Made by a program: the position numbers and the translations under genes. A model generated the notes under the pieces. It had not been told where the DNA came from, ran no database searches, and saw only the letters and a program-made list of their open reading frames with translations. Below are positions 23,016-33,827 of a DNA stretch of 64,000 nt, in pieces. The stretch's first letter is position 1, and every line of letters starts with the position of its first letter. The DNA is from Dactylorhiza incarnata (taxonomy: Eukaryota; Streptophyta; Magnoliopsida; Asparagales; Orchidaceae): positions 415,898 through 479,897 of the forward strand of contig JAWHQI010000612.1 of the NCBI GenBank assembly GCA_033032865.1, written 5' to 3'.

Positions 23016-24547
23016 TGTAACACCCCAGGTTTTGCTGAGTTGGCTTCGCTCAAGCTTCTTCTCAAGAAATGAAAGGCAGTGGTCAAGTTTCTCGAGTAAT
23101 GCAGGGTCAAGTTTCTCGAGAAATGCAGGGTTAAGCTGTCTCTCGAGAAATGAAAAAAAAAGGCGTTCGTCGAACTGAGTTTGACGAAGGGCTAGCGCCA
23201 GCGGCGTTCGTTGAACTGAGTTCGACGAAGGGCTGGCGCCAGCGGCATTCGTCGAACTGAGTTCGACAAAGGGCTAGCGCCAGCGGCGTTCGTCGAACTG
23301 AGTTCGACGAAGGGCTAACACCAGCAGCGTTCGTCGAACTGAGTTCGACGAAGGGCTAGCGCCAGTAGCGTTCGTCGAACTGAGTTCGACGAAGGGATTA
23401 CGCCAGTGGCGTTCATTAAACTGAGTTCGATGAAGGGCTAGCGCCAGCAGCATTCGTCGAACTGAGTTTGACGAAGGGCTAGCGCCAGCGGCGTTCGTCT
23501 AACTGAGTTCGACAAACGGCTAGCGCCAGCAGTGTTCGTCGAATTGAGTTCAATGAAGGGCTAGCGCCAGCAGCGTTCGTCGAACTGAGTTGGACGAAGG
23601 TCTAGCACCAGCGGCATTCGTCGAACTGAGTTCGATGAAGAGCTAGCGCCAGCAGCGTTCGTCGAACTAAGTTCGACGAAGGGCTAGCACCAGCAGCGTT
23701 CGTCGAATGGAGCTCGACGAAGCGCGGGAGCGGGCGTAATCAGTGTTTCCTGGGTGTCCGATCTGTTTGAATCTTGATCCTACAGTCTAGATAAGTGCGT
23801 CCTACAGTTTTATTTAGGGCAGAGAAGTTCTATTCTCTTCTCGGGAAGTCCTTTGTGCTTTTGGAGGCATAGAAGAGAGGTAGGGTTTGGAGGAAGAAGA
23901 AGGCTAGATCTGCCATTGTTGGAGCACCGGAGCTCCGTTCGCCGATCCGAGACCAGATCCGTGGAGAGTACTAGAAGGCGCTTCTTTCTATCCGTGCCTT
24001 TCAACTGATCCATGGCGAGGAAGATAACTCTTAGGGTAACGACATCTCTCCTCCTGGTTTTATGATGCGTGCATGGCATCTTTGCTTTTATCTTCCCTTT
24101 TCTAAAATTTATGGCACTGGATCTCTCAAGTAAGAGGGGTTTGGGTCGCCTTGGTTCAAGAAGAACCATCGGGTTGAGTGAGTCCATCCCCGACATGATT
24201 TTGCACTAGAGTTCCGCCCCGTTAGTGGATTAGGTATTTTGGGTGAAGCCGAAATCGTGACCGGTGGTCCGATTCGGTGATGTTGCTTAACGTGCATTTT
24301 AGGGATTTTGGTAGAAATCTGATGACGGCGAAAACGTCGTATGTGTTGCCCATATGTTCATGTGAGAATGGACGTTGGTTTGGAAAGGGTAAATGTTATG
24401 TGTATTTGAAGGCATGGCTTTGTCTTTGTGGTCGGCTGGCTAGCCCGTGAATGCTTGTATACATGTGGGGAGAGTGTCCCGGCAATTATATGTTGTGGGG
24501 TCCCGGCCGGACCCATATTATATAGTCATTGCAGGGGAGGTGTTACA
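23016..24547 (+). repeat. Gypsy-1 3' LTR (1532 bp, internally deleted)
   Basis: This LTR starts TGTAACACC and ends GGTGTTACA like the 5' LTR, but is 931 bp shorter. Most of the difference is one deletion of about 892 bp: the sequence goes from GAGAGTGTCCCGG directly to CAATTATATGTTG, equivalent to joining 17412 to 18304 of the 5' LTR. The short match GGC at both ends suggests microhomology repair. The 41-bp dyad array (23163 to about 23729) has 14 units instead of about 15. Many single-base differences from the 5' LTR show an old insertion. Confidence 0.93.
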
Positions 24548-24552
24548 TAAAT
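24548..24552. other. Target-site duplication TAAAT, right side of Gypsy-1
   Basis: This is identical to 15903-15907 and directly follows the terminal GGTGTTACA of the 3' LTR. Confidence 0.9.
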
Positions 24553-27500
24553 AAACCCATATCTAAACCTCTAAATAAACCCCTAGATAAATGCCTAGAT
24601 AAACCCCTAGATCAATCCCTAGACAAACTCCTAGATAAACACCTATATAAACCCATTGATGAACCCCTAGGTAAACTCCTATAAAAACACCTAGATAAAC
24701 ACCTACATAAATCTATAGATAAACCCCTAGATAAATCTATGGTAAACCCTTCGATAAACCCATTGATAATCCATTAGCCCTAGATAAACAACTAGATAAA
24801 CCCCTAGATAAACCCCTAAATAAATTCCAAAATAATTCCCTAGATAAACCCTTAGATAATACCCTAGATAAACCTCTAAATAAACTCCTAGATAAACCCC
24901 TCAATAAACCCTTAGATAAACCCCTAGATAAATCCCTAGATAAACCACTAGATAAACCCTTAGATAAACCCTTAGATAAACCTGTAAATAAACTCGTAGA
25001 TAAACCCCTAGATAAACCCCCTAAATAAACCCCTAGAAAAAACCCTGGATAATCCCCTAGATAAACCCAGAGATAAACCCCTAGATAAACCCCAATATAA
25101 GCCCCTACATAAACACCTAAATTAACCCCTAGATAAACTCCTAGATAAACCCCTAGATAAACACCTACATAAATCTATAGATAAATCCCTAGATAAACCC
25201 ATTGACAAACAACTAGATAAACCACTAGATAAATCCCTCGATAAATCCCTAGATAAATCTATGAGAAACCCTTAGATAAATTCATAGATAAACCCCTAGA
25301 TAAACCCCTAAATAAATACCTAGATAAACCCCAACATAAATTCCTAAGTAAACCACTAGATAAACCCCTTGATAAACCCATTGATAAACCCCTAGATAAT
25401 CCCCTAGATAAACCCCTAGACAAACTCCTTGATAAACCCCAAAATAAACCCCTAAATAAACCCCTAGATAAACCCATTGATAAACCCCAAAAAAACCTTG
25501 ATAAACACCTAAATTAACCCCGATGTAAATCCTAGATAAACCCCTAAATAAACCCCTTAATAAACCAATATGTAAGCCCTTTAATTAAACCACTAGATAA
25601 ACCCCAAGATATACCCATAGACAAACCCTTAGATACTCTCATATATACACCCCTAGATAAATCTATAGATAAACCCTTGGATAAACCCATAGATAAACTC
25701 TATAAAAACTCCTACATAAACACCAACTTAAACCCCTAAATAAACCCATATACCCATAGACAAACCCCTAGATGAACCCCTAAATAAACCCCAAGATAAA
25801 TACCTAGATAAATTGGTTCATAAATCCCTAGGTAAATTGATATATAAATCTCTAGATAAACCCTTAGATATACTCCTAGTTAAAACCGTGATAACACCTA
25901 GATATACCCATAGATAAACCTATAAATAAACCCCTAGATAAACACTAAATAAACCCCTAGATAAGCCCCTCCGTAAACCCCTAGATAAACCCCTAGATAA
26001 ACCCCTAGATAAAACTCTAAATAAACCCATTGATAATCCACTAGATGATCACCCTAGATAAACCAACAGAAAAACTCCTAATAAAACACGTTATAAACCC
26101 CTAGATATACCTATAGATAAATCCATAGATAACCCCAGGATAAACCCCTAGATAAACCTCTAGATAACCCCCTAGAAAAAACCCCTATATAAACCCCTTG
26201 ATAAACTCCTAGATAAGCCCCTAGATAATCCCCTAGTAATCCCCTAGATAAACCCCTAGATTGACCTCTAGAGGAACCCCTAGATAAACCTCTAGAGAAA
26301 CCCCTAGATAAACCCCTATATAAACCTTAGATAAACTCCTAGATAAACCCCTAGATAAACCAATAAACCCCTAGATAAACCCCTAGATGAACCCTAAGAT
26401 AAACTCCTAGATAAACACCTAAGTAGCTATAGATAAACCACTAGATAAACTCAAACCTAGATAAACCTATAGATAAATTCTTAGTTAAATTTATGATAAA
26501 CCCTTTGATAAACCCATAGATAAACCTCTAGACAACCCCCTAGATAAACTAGTTGAAAAACTCCTAGATAAAACCTTAGATAAATTCCCAAATTAACCAC
26601 TACATAAACCACTTGATAAACCCTTAGATAATCCCCTAAATAAACCACTGGATAAACCTATAGATAAACTCCTAGGTAATCCCCTAGATAAACACCTAAA
26701 TAAACCCCTAAATAAATTCCTTGCAAGACCCATAGATAAACCCTTAAATAAACCCTACATAAACACCTAAATAAACCCCTAAGTAAACCCTTAGGTAAAC
26801 CACTAGATAAACCCCTAAATAAAATCCTAAATAAACCCCTAGATAAACCCTTATATAAACCCCTAGATATACCCCTACATAAACCCTGGATAAACTCCTA
26901 GTTAAACCCCTGGATAAACATATACACCCCTAGATAAATCCCTAGATAAACTCCTAGATAAACTCATAGAAAAACCCCTAGATAAATACCTAAATAAATC
27001 TATAGATAAACCCTTAAACAAACCTCTAGATAAACCCCTAGATAAACCCCTAGTTAAATCTGTAATAAACAATTAGATAGATCCCTAGATAAACCCCTTG
27101 ATGAACCCCAAGATAAACCCTTAGAACTCCTAAATAAACCTCTAGATAATCCCCTAGATAAACCCCAAGATTTACCCCTATATATACCCCTAGATAAACC
27201 CATAGATAATCCCTAAGATAAACCCTTACAAAAACCTAGATAAACTCCTAGATGAACCCATAAATAAACCCATAAAACACTAGATAAACTCATAGATGAA
27301 CCCCTAGCTAAACTCCTAGATAAGCACCTAGATAAAGACCTAAATAAATCTATAGATAAACCCCTAAATGAACCCCTAGACAAAACCATAGATAAACTCT
27401 TAGATAAACACCTAGTAAAATCTGTGATAAACTCTTAGATAAACCTCTAGATAAACCCCTAGATATCTCCTTAGATAAATTCATTGATAAACCCCTAGAA

Positions 27501-28202
27501 AAACCCTAGATAAACACCTAAATAAACCCCTAGTAAACTCATAGATAAACTCCTAGATAAACTCCAAGTTAAATCTGTGATAAACCCCTAGATATACCCA
27601 AAGATAAACCCCAAGATAAACCCTTGGATAAACCCTAGATAAACCCCTAAATAAACCCCTAGATAAACCCATGGATAAACCCCTAAATAAACTCATAGAT
27701 AAACCCCTAGAAAATTCCTTAGATAATCGCCTAAATAAAACCCTTGATAAACCTCTTGATTAACCCCTAGATAAACCCCTACATAAACTTTTAGATAAAC
27801 CCCTAGATAAACCATAGATAAACTCATAGATAAACCCATAGATAAACCCCTAGATAAACCCCTAGATAAACTCCTAGATAAACCCCTAGATAAACCCCTA
27901 ACTAATCCACTAGATAAACCTCTAGATAAACCAATATATTAACCCCTAGATATACCCATAGATAAACCCTAAACCCATAGATAAACTCCTAGATAAACCC
28001 ATAGATAAACTCCTAGATAAACCCCAAGATAAACTCATAAACTCCTAGATAAACCCGTAGATAAATCCCTAGATAACTCCTGCATAAATCACTAGATAAG
28101 CACCTAAATAAATCTATAGATAAACCCCTAGATACACCCCTAGACGAACCCCAAAACAAACCCCTTGTTAAATCTGTGATAAACCCATAAAAAACCCCTA
28201 GA

Positions 28203-28207
28203 TAATC
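28203..28207. other. Target-site duplication TAATC, left side of the Copia-like element
   Basis: TAATC directly precedes TGTTGGAACC. The matching right-hand copy is at 41868-41872, after the 3' LTR of the complete copy. The left copy also occurs at 37483-37487 because of the 9.3-kb duplication. Confidence 0.85.
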
Positions 28208-29858
28208 TGTTGGAACCTTAGGTTTGATTTGAGTTAGGATCCACCTTTAGTATCTAAGTTTATATATCATAACTCAAATTGTATAACTTAGATTAAATAT
28301 CTAATTAAGAAAGAAGGCTGAAAAAGAAATATATTAATAGGCAGAAAAGAATAAAATATATATATATAAATAATATACTAAGAAATATATATATAAGAAT
28401 AGGCTAATTAATATAAGAGAAAATAATATAAAGAAAATAATATAAGGAAAAATAATATAAGAGAAATTAATAAAGAAAATATAAGTGAAATAAAATATTT
28501 CATATAGTTCGACATTTCGTTGAACGGCGCTCGACAGACGTCGAACGGCGATCGGCGAACAGGTTTATATAAGCAGCGCTCGACAAATTACAGCATTACA
28601 GCATCGCTCGATGAATGGCGAACACCGCTCGACGAATGGTGAACGCCGCTCGACGAATTCCAGCAGACTTTCAGAAACAGTAATTTTAATTATCTGGTCG
28701 ATGAATGGAATGATGAGCTCGACGAAAGGAGAGCTCAGGTCCACGAAATTTAGGCAGAATTATCCTTCTTATTTAATATGCTGTCAGATTTTATTTAAAG
28801 CAATATTTCTTTATTATATTTTATATCTTGCTATATATATTATTGTTCTGACATTACAGCTTGCAAGCATTTAATAATATAGTCATTGGCAGAAGCATTA
28901 ATTGCTATAGCCGTTGCAGCAAGCAAAAAAAGGAAAGAGGACAACAGCTTTTATACAACAACAGACTTTATACAGTAGAAGAAATGCAGCAGATTATTAT
29001 ATATAGCAGAATATATTCTGCTCTCTCTTACAATAGATTATATATATATAATATATTGCTGTACAAATTTAATAGAGAGACAAAAATACATTTTACATCT
29101 TCTGTACAGGAAAAAGAGAAGAAGAAGAAGAAGAAGAGAAAAAGAAGAACATGGGCAAAAATAGAGAACAAATTTATTGCTTTATCTTATTCTGTTTTTG
29201 CTAAACTCTTCTCTTGCAGATCACATATAACCTGAGACATCAAACACTATCATTTGCTCAGGGATCAAAAACTGCAAGAAGAAGAAGAACAAAGGATTTG
29301 GAATCAAAAGAAGGAGCCTCCACAAGCTGTCATCAAACTACATCAGACAGGGGGAGATCTCTTCAACATATTCATCAAGTGTCTTCTTAGAAAAAGAAGA
29401 ACAATATCTGTTTTCTGTTTTTTTTATTTATTTCTCCCATCTTGTACAGGGTTATAACTCCCTTCAAAAGTTAGCTCCTGGTGACAGGGCACCTTAGCAA
29501 AAACCTGCATCTTGGTTAGAGCACCTTATCAACAGCTCACCTGGTGTGTGGATACCTTATCAAAATCACCTTGGTGTGAGGGCACCTTATCAAAAACTCC
29601 TAGTGGATTCCTACCAGTGGGTAGAAGAGTAGACGTACCCAGTTGAGGGGAACTACTATATTTCTCTGTGTCATCTGTGGATTGCTTGTTTTATGTTTTT
29701 ATTTCCTGTGCTGTGTTATTTATATGCACTCTAATTGTTTGATTTTATTGCTCATACAGAAATCAGCAAACTCACTTATATATATATCACTTACTTTGAA
29801 AGTAAAAATTAAGCAAGATCTTTTAATAAGATAAATAAGAACTAAACCTCCACTTTTA
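28208..29858 (+). repeat. Copia-like copy 1, 5' LTR (1651 bp)
   Basis: The LTR runs from TGTTGGAACC to CCACTTTTA; the complete 3' LTR of copy 2 ends CCACTTTCA, so the last CA is mutated to TA here. It contains an AT-rich stretch (about 28320-28500), dyad-like GTTCGAC/GTCGAAC and CTCGACGAA motifs (about 28507-28760), a TATA box, a GAA-rich microsatellite (about 29110-29150), and four degenerate CACCTTATCAA-type repeats (about 29485-29600). Open frames of 60-125 codons in it have no recognisable domain. Confidence 0.88.
28566..28572 (+). promoter_or_regulatory. Probable TATA box of the Copia-like LTR
   Basis: TATATAA followed by GCAGC lies between two clusters of CTCGAC/GTCGAAC motifs. It is kept in all four LTR copies (31305-31311, 37846-37852, 40584-40590). 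Its place about 360 bp into the LTR fits a U3 promoter. Confidence 0.6.
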
Positions 29859-29860
29859 AT

Positions 29861-29872
29861 TGGTATCAGAGG
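29861..29872 (+). promoter_or_regulatory. Primer binding site of Copia-like copy 1
   Basis: TGGTATCAGAGG begins two bases after the 5' LTR end and is complementary to the 3' end of initiator Met-tRNA. Confidence 0.88.
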
Positions 29873-29957
29873 GGTGTTGATTTTTCACACAGGCTAACAC
29901 CTGAAATCACAAAGATCACCTTAGTTCTTATTTTGTCTTTAAAAATAATTTTTCCAA

Positions 29958-30554
29958 ATGGCACTAGCAGATTTCTCTTCCTCTTCCACTAACACTATTT
30001 TTTATGCAGAACCATCTTCAACTCTGAGTGAAGAAAAAAACAAGGAAGAACAAAAAGCCAAAGCTTTTTGTATGTTGGCTATATATGGTTCAGATTACAC
30101 ATCAGAATCTGAATATAAAACAGAAAAGGAAGAGGTATCTTCAAACTTTAATTTTACCTCTGATCTCTTTAAATCTGATGATAAATCTATTTTCAATTCA
30201 TTATGTACAGATTTCATAATTGCTGAAAATTATAATTCTGAAAATAAAGTCAGAAAAGAATTATAAATAATTGCTTTGACTTCTGATTATGATAATAAAA
30301 TAGAAAACTTTAAAATAGCAACAAAACAAATTATTTGCTTAAAAAATAAGTTATTTAAGCCTGATAAATTTAAACAAAAATTTAAAGAAAAAAAAATTAT
30401 GTCTGTTCAGCAACATAAATTTTTTTTTAATTTATATTTTGATGAAATAAAAAGACCAACATATCTAAATATAAAACATTTGCTTTTACCTATTTTAAAA
30501 ACATTTATAATTAAATTAAACAGCAATTATATTATTCTGTTGAATTTTTTTTAA
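29958..30554 (+). pseudogene. Gag-like remnant of the Copia-like element, copy 1
   Basis: A frame opens at MALADFSSSS about 85 bp after the primer site, the usual place for gag. It runs 102 codons to a TAA at 30264-30266, then continues open in the same frame to 30554. The product is Ser-, Glu- and Lys-rich, with a KNKEEQKAKAFCMLAIYG segment. No zinc knuckle or protease motif is visible. I do not recognise a named domain; calling it gag rests on position only. It may be a gag fragment left after loss of pol, or unrelated captured sequence. The 30560-30880 stretch after it shows no open frame of note. Confidence 0.5.
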
Positions 30555-30882
30555 GCAATGTCAGATAGACTTCATTTTCTTACAAATTTTTCTCCTAAAA
30601 TCATGTTGAGCATTCTACTGTAGTTGCATTGATCAGAAATGATCTTAGCACTGAGTGTGAGTCTCTTCTGATTAAAGGGATTTCTATAGAAAGAAGCTAT
30701 CAGACTTTGTCTTTCTGATTATAAAAATTCTTAGAATCTGTTAAACAGCTAGTAATTCACATATTTAAAATCCTATTTAAATCAAAATTTAGGAAATTAA
30801 AATTGCTTAGCTATAAACGAAAAATAAACAATCTCTAACCCTTAAGCAGATCAAAACTTTTTATGCTTAGGAATCCTAAACC

Positions 30883-30948
30883 AAATAGGGGGAGATTGTT
30901 AGAACCTAGTTAATTTGGATTAGGATCCCAACTCAAATAGGGGGAGAT
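30883..30948 (+). repeat. Duplicated polypurine tract and LTR head
   Basis: AAATAGGGGGAGATTG occurs at 30883-30898 and again at 30935-30950. The first copy is followed by a diverged LTR-like start (TGTTAGAACC ... GGATTAGGATCC) of about 50 bp. The second precedes the real 3' LTR at 30949. It looks like a tandem copy of the polypurine tract and LTR border from a related element or from an aberrant plus-strand start. The same is seen at 40162-40227. Confidence 0.75.
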
Positions 30949-31995
30949 TGTTGGAACCTTAGGTTTGATTTGAGTTAGGATCCACCTTTAGTATCTAAGT
31001 TTATATATCATAACTCAAATTGTATAACTTAGATTAAATATCTAATTAAGAAAGAAGGCTGAAAAAGAAATATATTAATAGGCAGAAAAGAATAAAATAT
31101 ATATATAAATAATATACTAAGAAATATATATATAAGAATAGGCTAATTAATATAAGAGAAAATAATATAAAGAAAATAATATAAGGAAAAATAATATAAG
31201 AGAAATTAATAAAGAAAATATAAGTGAAATAAAATATTTCATATAGTTCGACATTTCGTCGAACGGCGCTCGACAAATGTCGAACGGCGATCGGCGAACA
31301 GGTTTATATAAGCAGCGCTCGACAAATTACAGCATTACAGCACCGCTCGACGAATGGCGAACACCGCTAGACGAATGGTGAACGCCGCTCGACGAATTCC
31401 AGCAGACGTTCAGAAACAATAATTTTAATTATCTGGTCGACGAATGGAATGATGAGCTCGACGAAAGGAGAGCTCAGGTCCACGAAATTTAGGCAGAATT
31501 ATCCTTCTTATTTAATATGCTGTCAGATTTTATTTAAAGCAATATTTCTTTATTATATTTTATATCTTGCTATATATATTATTGTTCTGACATTACAGCT
31601 TGCAAGCATTTAATAATATAGCCTTGGCAGAAGCATTAATTGCTATAGCCGTTGCAGCAAGCAAAAGAAGGAAAGAGGACAACAGCTTTTATACAACAAC
31701 AGACTTTATACAGTAGAAGAAATGCAGCAGATTATTATATATAGCAGAATATATTCTGCTCTCTCTTACAATAGATTATATATATAATATATTGCTGTAC
31801 AGATTTAATAGAGAGACAAAAATACATTTTACATCTTCTGTACAGGAAAAAGAGAAGAAGAAGAAGAAGTGAAAAAGAAGAACATGGGCAAAAACAGAGA
31901 ACAAATTTATTACTTTATCTTGTTCTGTTTTTGCTAAACACTTCTCTTGCAGATCACATACAACCTGAGACATCAAACACTATCATTTGCTCAGG
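30949..31995 (+). repeat. Copia-like copy 1, 3' LTR fragment (1047 bp)
   Basis: This begins TGTTGGAACC after the polypurine tract and matches the first two thirds of the LTR. It ends at TTTGCTCAGG where the Gypsy-derived AGCATTGGTGG begins. It keeps the exact dyad GTTCGAC-ATTTC-GTCGAAC that is mutated in the 5' LTR. Confidence 0.9.
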
Positions 31996-33827
31996 AGCAT
32001 TGGTGGAGCCAGAGGATGTGGTTAAGTCTTCGACAGTTCCTATAACCGAAGATCTGAGGACGATAGTTCGTCCGGTTTGTGTGGAGGATTCTGAAGTCTG
32101 GCGGTTGCGGAACAAAGAGGTCAAGTTGGTGAAAGTGCGTTGGGATAATTGTGGATGAGACGAGTTCTCGTGGGAGCGAGAGCAAACGATGCGGGATAAC
32201 TTTCCGAAACTTTTTGTTTCAGGTATGTGTGTTATTTGTGTTTTCGTTAATGTTTTAAATTTTGAGGACGAAATTCTTTTAAGGGGGGTAGATTTGTAAC
32301 ACCCCAGGTTTTGCTGAGTTGGCTTCGCTCAAGCTTCTTCTCAAGAAATGAAAGGCAGTGGTCAAGTTTCTCGAGTAATGCAGGGTCAAGTTTCTCGAGA
32401 AATGCAGGGTTAAGCTGTCTCTCGAGAAATGAAAAAAAAAAGGCGTTCGTCGAACTGAGTTTGACGAAGGGCTAGCGCCAGCGGCGTTCGTTGAACTGAG
32501 TTCGACGAAGGGCTGGCGCCAGCGGCATTCGTCGAACTGAGTTCGACAAAGGGCTAGCGCCAGCGGCGTTCGTCGAACTGAGTTCGACGAAGGGCTAACA
32601 CCAGCAGCGTTCGTCGAACTGAGTTCGACGAAGGGCTAGCGCCAGTAGCGTTCGTCGAACTGAGTTCGACGAAGGGATTACGCCAGTGGCGTTCATTAAA
32701 CTGAGTTCGATGAAGGGCTAGCGCCAGCAGCATTCGTCGAACTGAGTTTGACGAAGGGCTAGCGCCAGCGGCGTTCGTCTAACTGAGTTCGACAAACGGC
32801 TAGCGCCAGCAGTGTTCGTCGAACTGAGTTCAATGAAGGGCTAGCGCCAGCAGCGTTCGTCGAACTGAGTTGGACGAAGGTCTAGCACCAGCGGCATTCG
32901 TCGAACTGAGTTCGATGAAGAGCTAGCGCCAGCAGCGTTCGTCGAACTAAGTTCGACGAAGGGCTAGCGCCAGCAGCGTTCGTCGAATGGAGCTCGACGA
33001 AGCGCGGGAGCGGGCGTAATCAGTGTTTCCTGGGTGTCCGATCTGTTTGAATCTTGATCCTACAGTCTAGATAAGTGCGTCCTACAGTTTTATTTAGGGC
33101 AGAGAAGTTCTATTCTCTTCTCGGGAAGTCCTTTGTGCTTTTGGAGGCATAGAAGAGAGGTAGGGTTTGGAGGAAGAAGAAGGCTAGATCTGCCATTGTT
33201 GGAGCACCGGAGCTCCGTTCGCCGATCCGAGACCAGATCCGTGGAGAGTACTAGAAGGCGCTTCTTTCTATCCGTGCCTTTCAACTGATCCATGGCGAGG
33301 AAGATAACTCTTAGGGTAACGACATCTCTCCTCCTGGTTTTATGATGCGTGCATGGCATCTTTGCTTTTATCTTCCCTTTTCTAAAATTTATGGCACTGG
33401 ATCTCTCAAGTAAGAGGGGTTTGGGTCGCCTTGGTTCAAGAAGAACCATCGGGTTGAGTGAGTCCATCCCCGACATGATTTTGCACTAGAGTTCCGCCCC
33501 GTTAGTGGATTAGGTATTTTGGGTGAAGCCGAAATCGTGACCGGTGGTCCGATTCGGTGATGTTGCTTAACGTGCATTTTAGGGATTTTGGTAGAAATCT
33601 GATGACGGCGAAAACATCGTATGTGTTGCCCATATGTTCATGTGAGAATGGACGTTGGTTTGGAAAGGGTAAATGTTATGTGTATTTGAAGGCATGGCTT
33701 TGTCTTTGTGGTCGGCTGGCTAGCCCGTGAATGCTTGTATACATGTGGGGAGAGTGTCCCGGCAATTATATGTTGTGGGGTCCCGGCCGGACCCATATTA
33801 TATAGTCATTGCAGGGGAGGTGTTACA
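31996..33827 (+). mobile_element. Gypsy-1 tail copy (chromodomain plus 3' LTR)
   Basis: This is a duplicate of 22717-24547. It contains 0.3 kb of the end of integrase and the chromodomain (stop TGA at 32156-32158 as in the original), polypurine tract 32281-32288, and the internally deleted 3' LTR. It has no 5' part and no target duplication of its own, because it arose by segmental duplication rather than insertion. Confidence 0.95.
32295..33827 (+). repeat. Gypsy 3' LTR, duplicated copy
   Basis: This LTR has the same 0.89-kb internal deletion and the same 14-unit 41-bp dyad array (32443 to about 33009) as 23016-24547. It is one base longer because of an A-run difference. It is followed by the same satellite flank. 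Confidence 0.93.

Larger units (their letters stand above)
15908..24547 (+). mobile_element. Gypsy-1: Ty3/gypsy chromovirus, Tekay/Del-like, inactive
   Basis: This is an 8640-bp LTR retrotransposon with both LTRs, a Met-tRNA primer site, and remains of gag, protease, reverse transcriptase, RNase H, integrase and a C-terminal chromodomain in the Ty3/gypsy order. It ends in a polypurine tract and is flanked by TAAAT. The chromodomain after integrase and the wording of the domains suggest the Tekay/Del lineage of plant chromoviruses; the lineage call is inference from memory of the family. The coding region has many in-frame stops, at least three frameshifting deletions in gag, one frame change before integrase, and a lost catalytic residue in integrase. 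The 3' LTR carries an internal deletion of about 0.89 kb. The element cannot encode its own transposition. Confidence 0.95.
24548..28207 (+). repeat. 12-bp minisatellite array, segment 2
   Basis: The first 350 bp or so match the expected right flank of the Gypsy target (compare 3506-3850 and 56239-56600). From about 24890, at CCCCTCAATAAACCC, the order of variants switches to block Y as seen at 8.87-12.13 kb. The switch marks the junction of the 16-kb tandem duplication. The array ends at the TAATC target of the Copia-like element. Confidence 0.95.
22717..31995 (+). repeat. Segmental tandem duplication, unit 1 (9279 bp)
   Basis: The segment from the last part of Gypsy-1 integrase (AGCATTGGTGG) to a point inside a Copia-like LTR (TTTGCTCAGG) is repeated immediately downstream at 31996-41274 with very few differences. 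The junction CAGG/AGCATT at 31995/31996 shows no shared bases at the breakpoint. The unit holds the Gypsy chromodomain and 3' LTR, a satellite block, and most of the Copia-like element. Confidence 0.97.
28208..31995 (+). mobile_element. Copia-like non-autonomous LTR element, copy 1 (3' truncated)
   Basis: The element starts TGTTGGAACC and has a Met-tRNA primer site. Its internal region is only about 1.09 kb, and a polypurine tract AAATAGGGGGAGAT precedes the 3' LTR. The TGTTGGAA start after GGGAGAT is typical of plant Copia elements. There is no sign of protease, integrase, reverse transcriptase or RNase H, so it would depend on a related autonomous element. The 3' LTR is cut after 1047 bp by the duplication junction at 31995. 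Confidence 0.85.

Noticed and set aside
28611..29457. Small frames in the Copia-like LTR
   Set aside because: They lie in the LTR and include microsatellite-encoded Lys runs. They recur only with the LTR copies and match no domain I know.
24548..33827. A solo LTR at 32295-33827
   Set aside because: It is preceded by integrase and chromodomain sequence and a polypurine tract, and is part of the 9279-bp duplicated unit.
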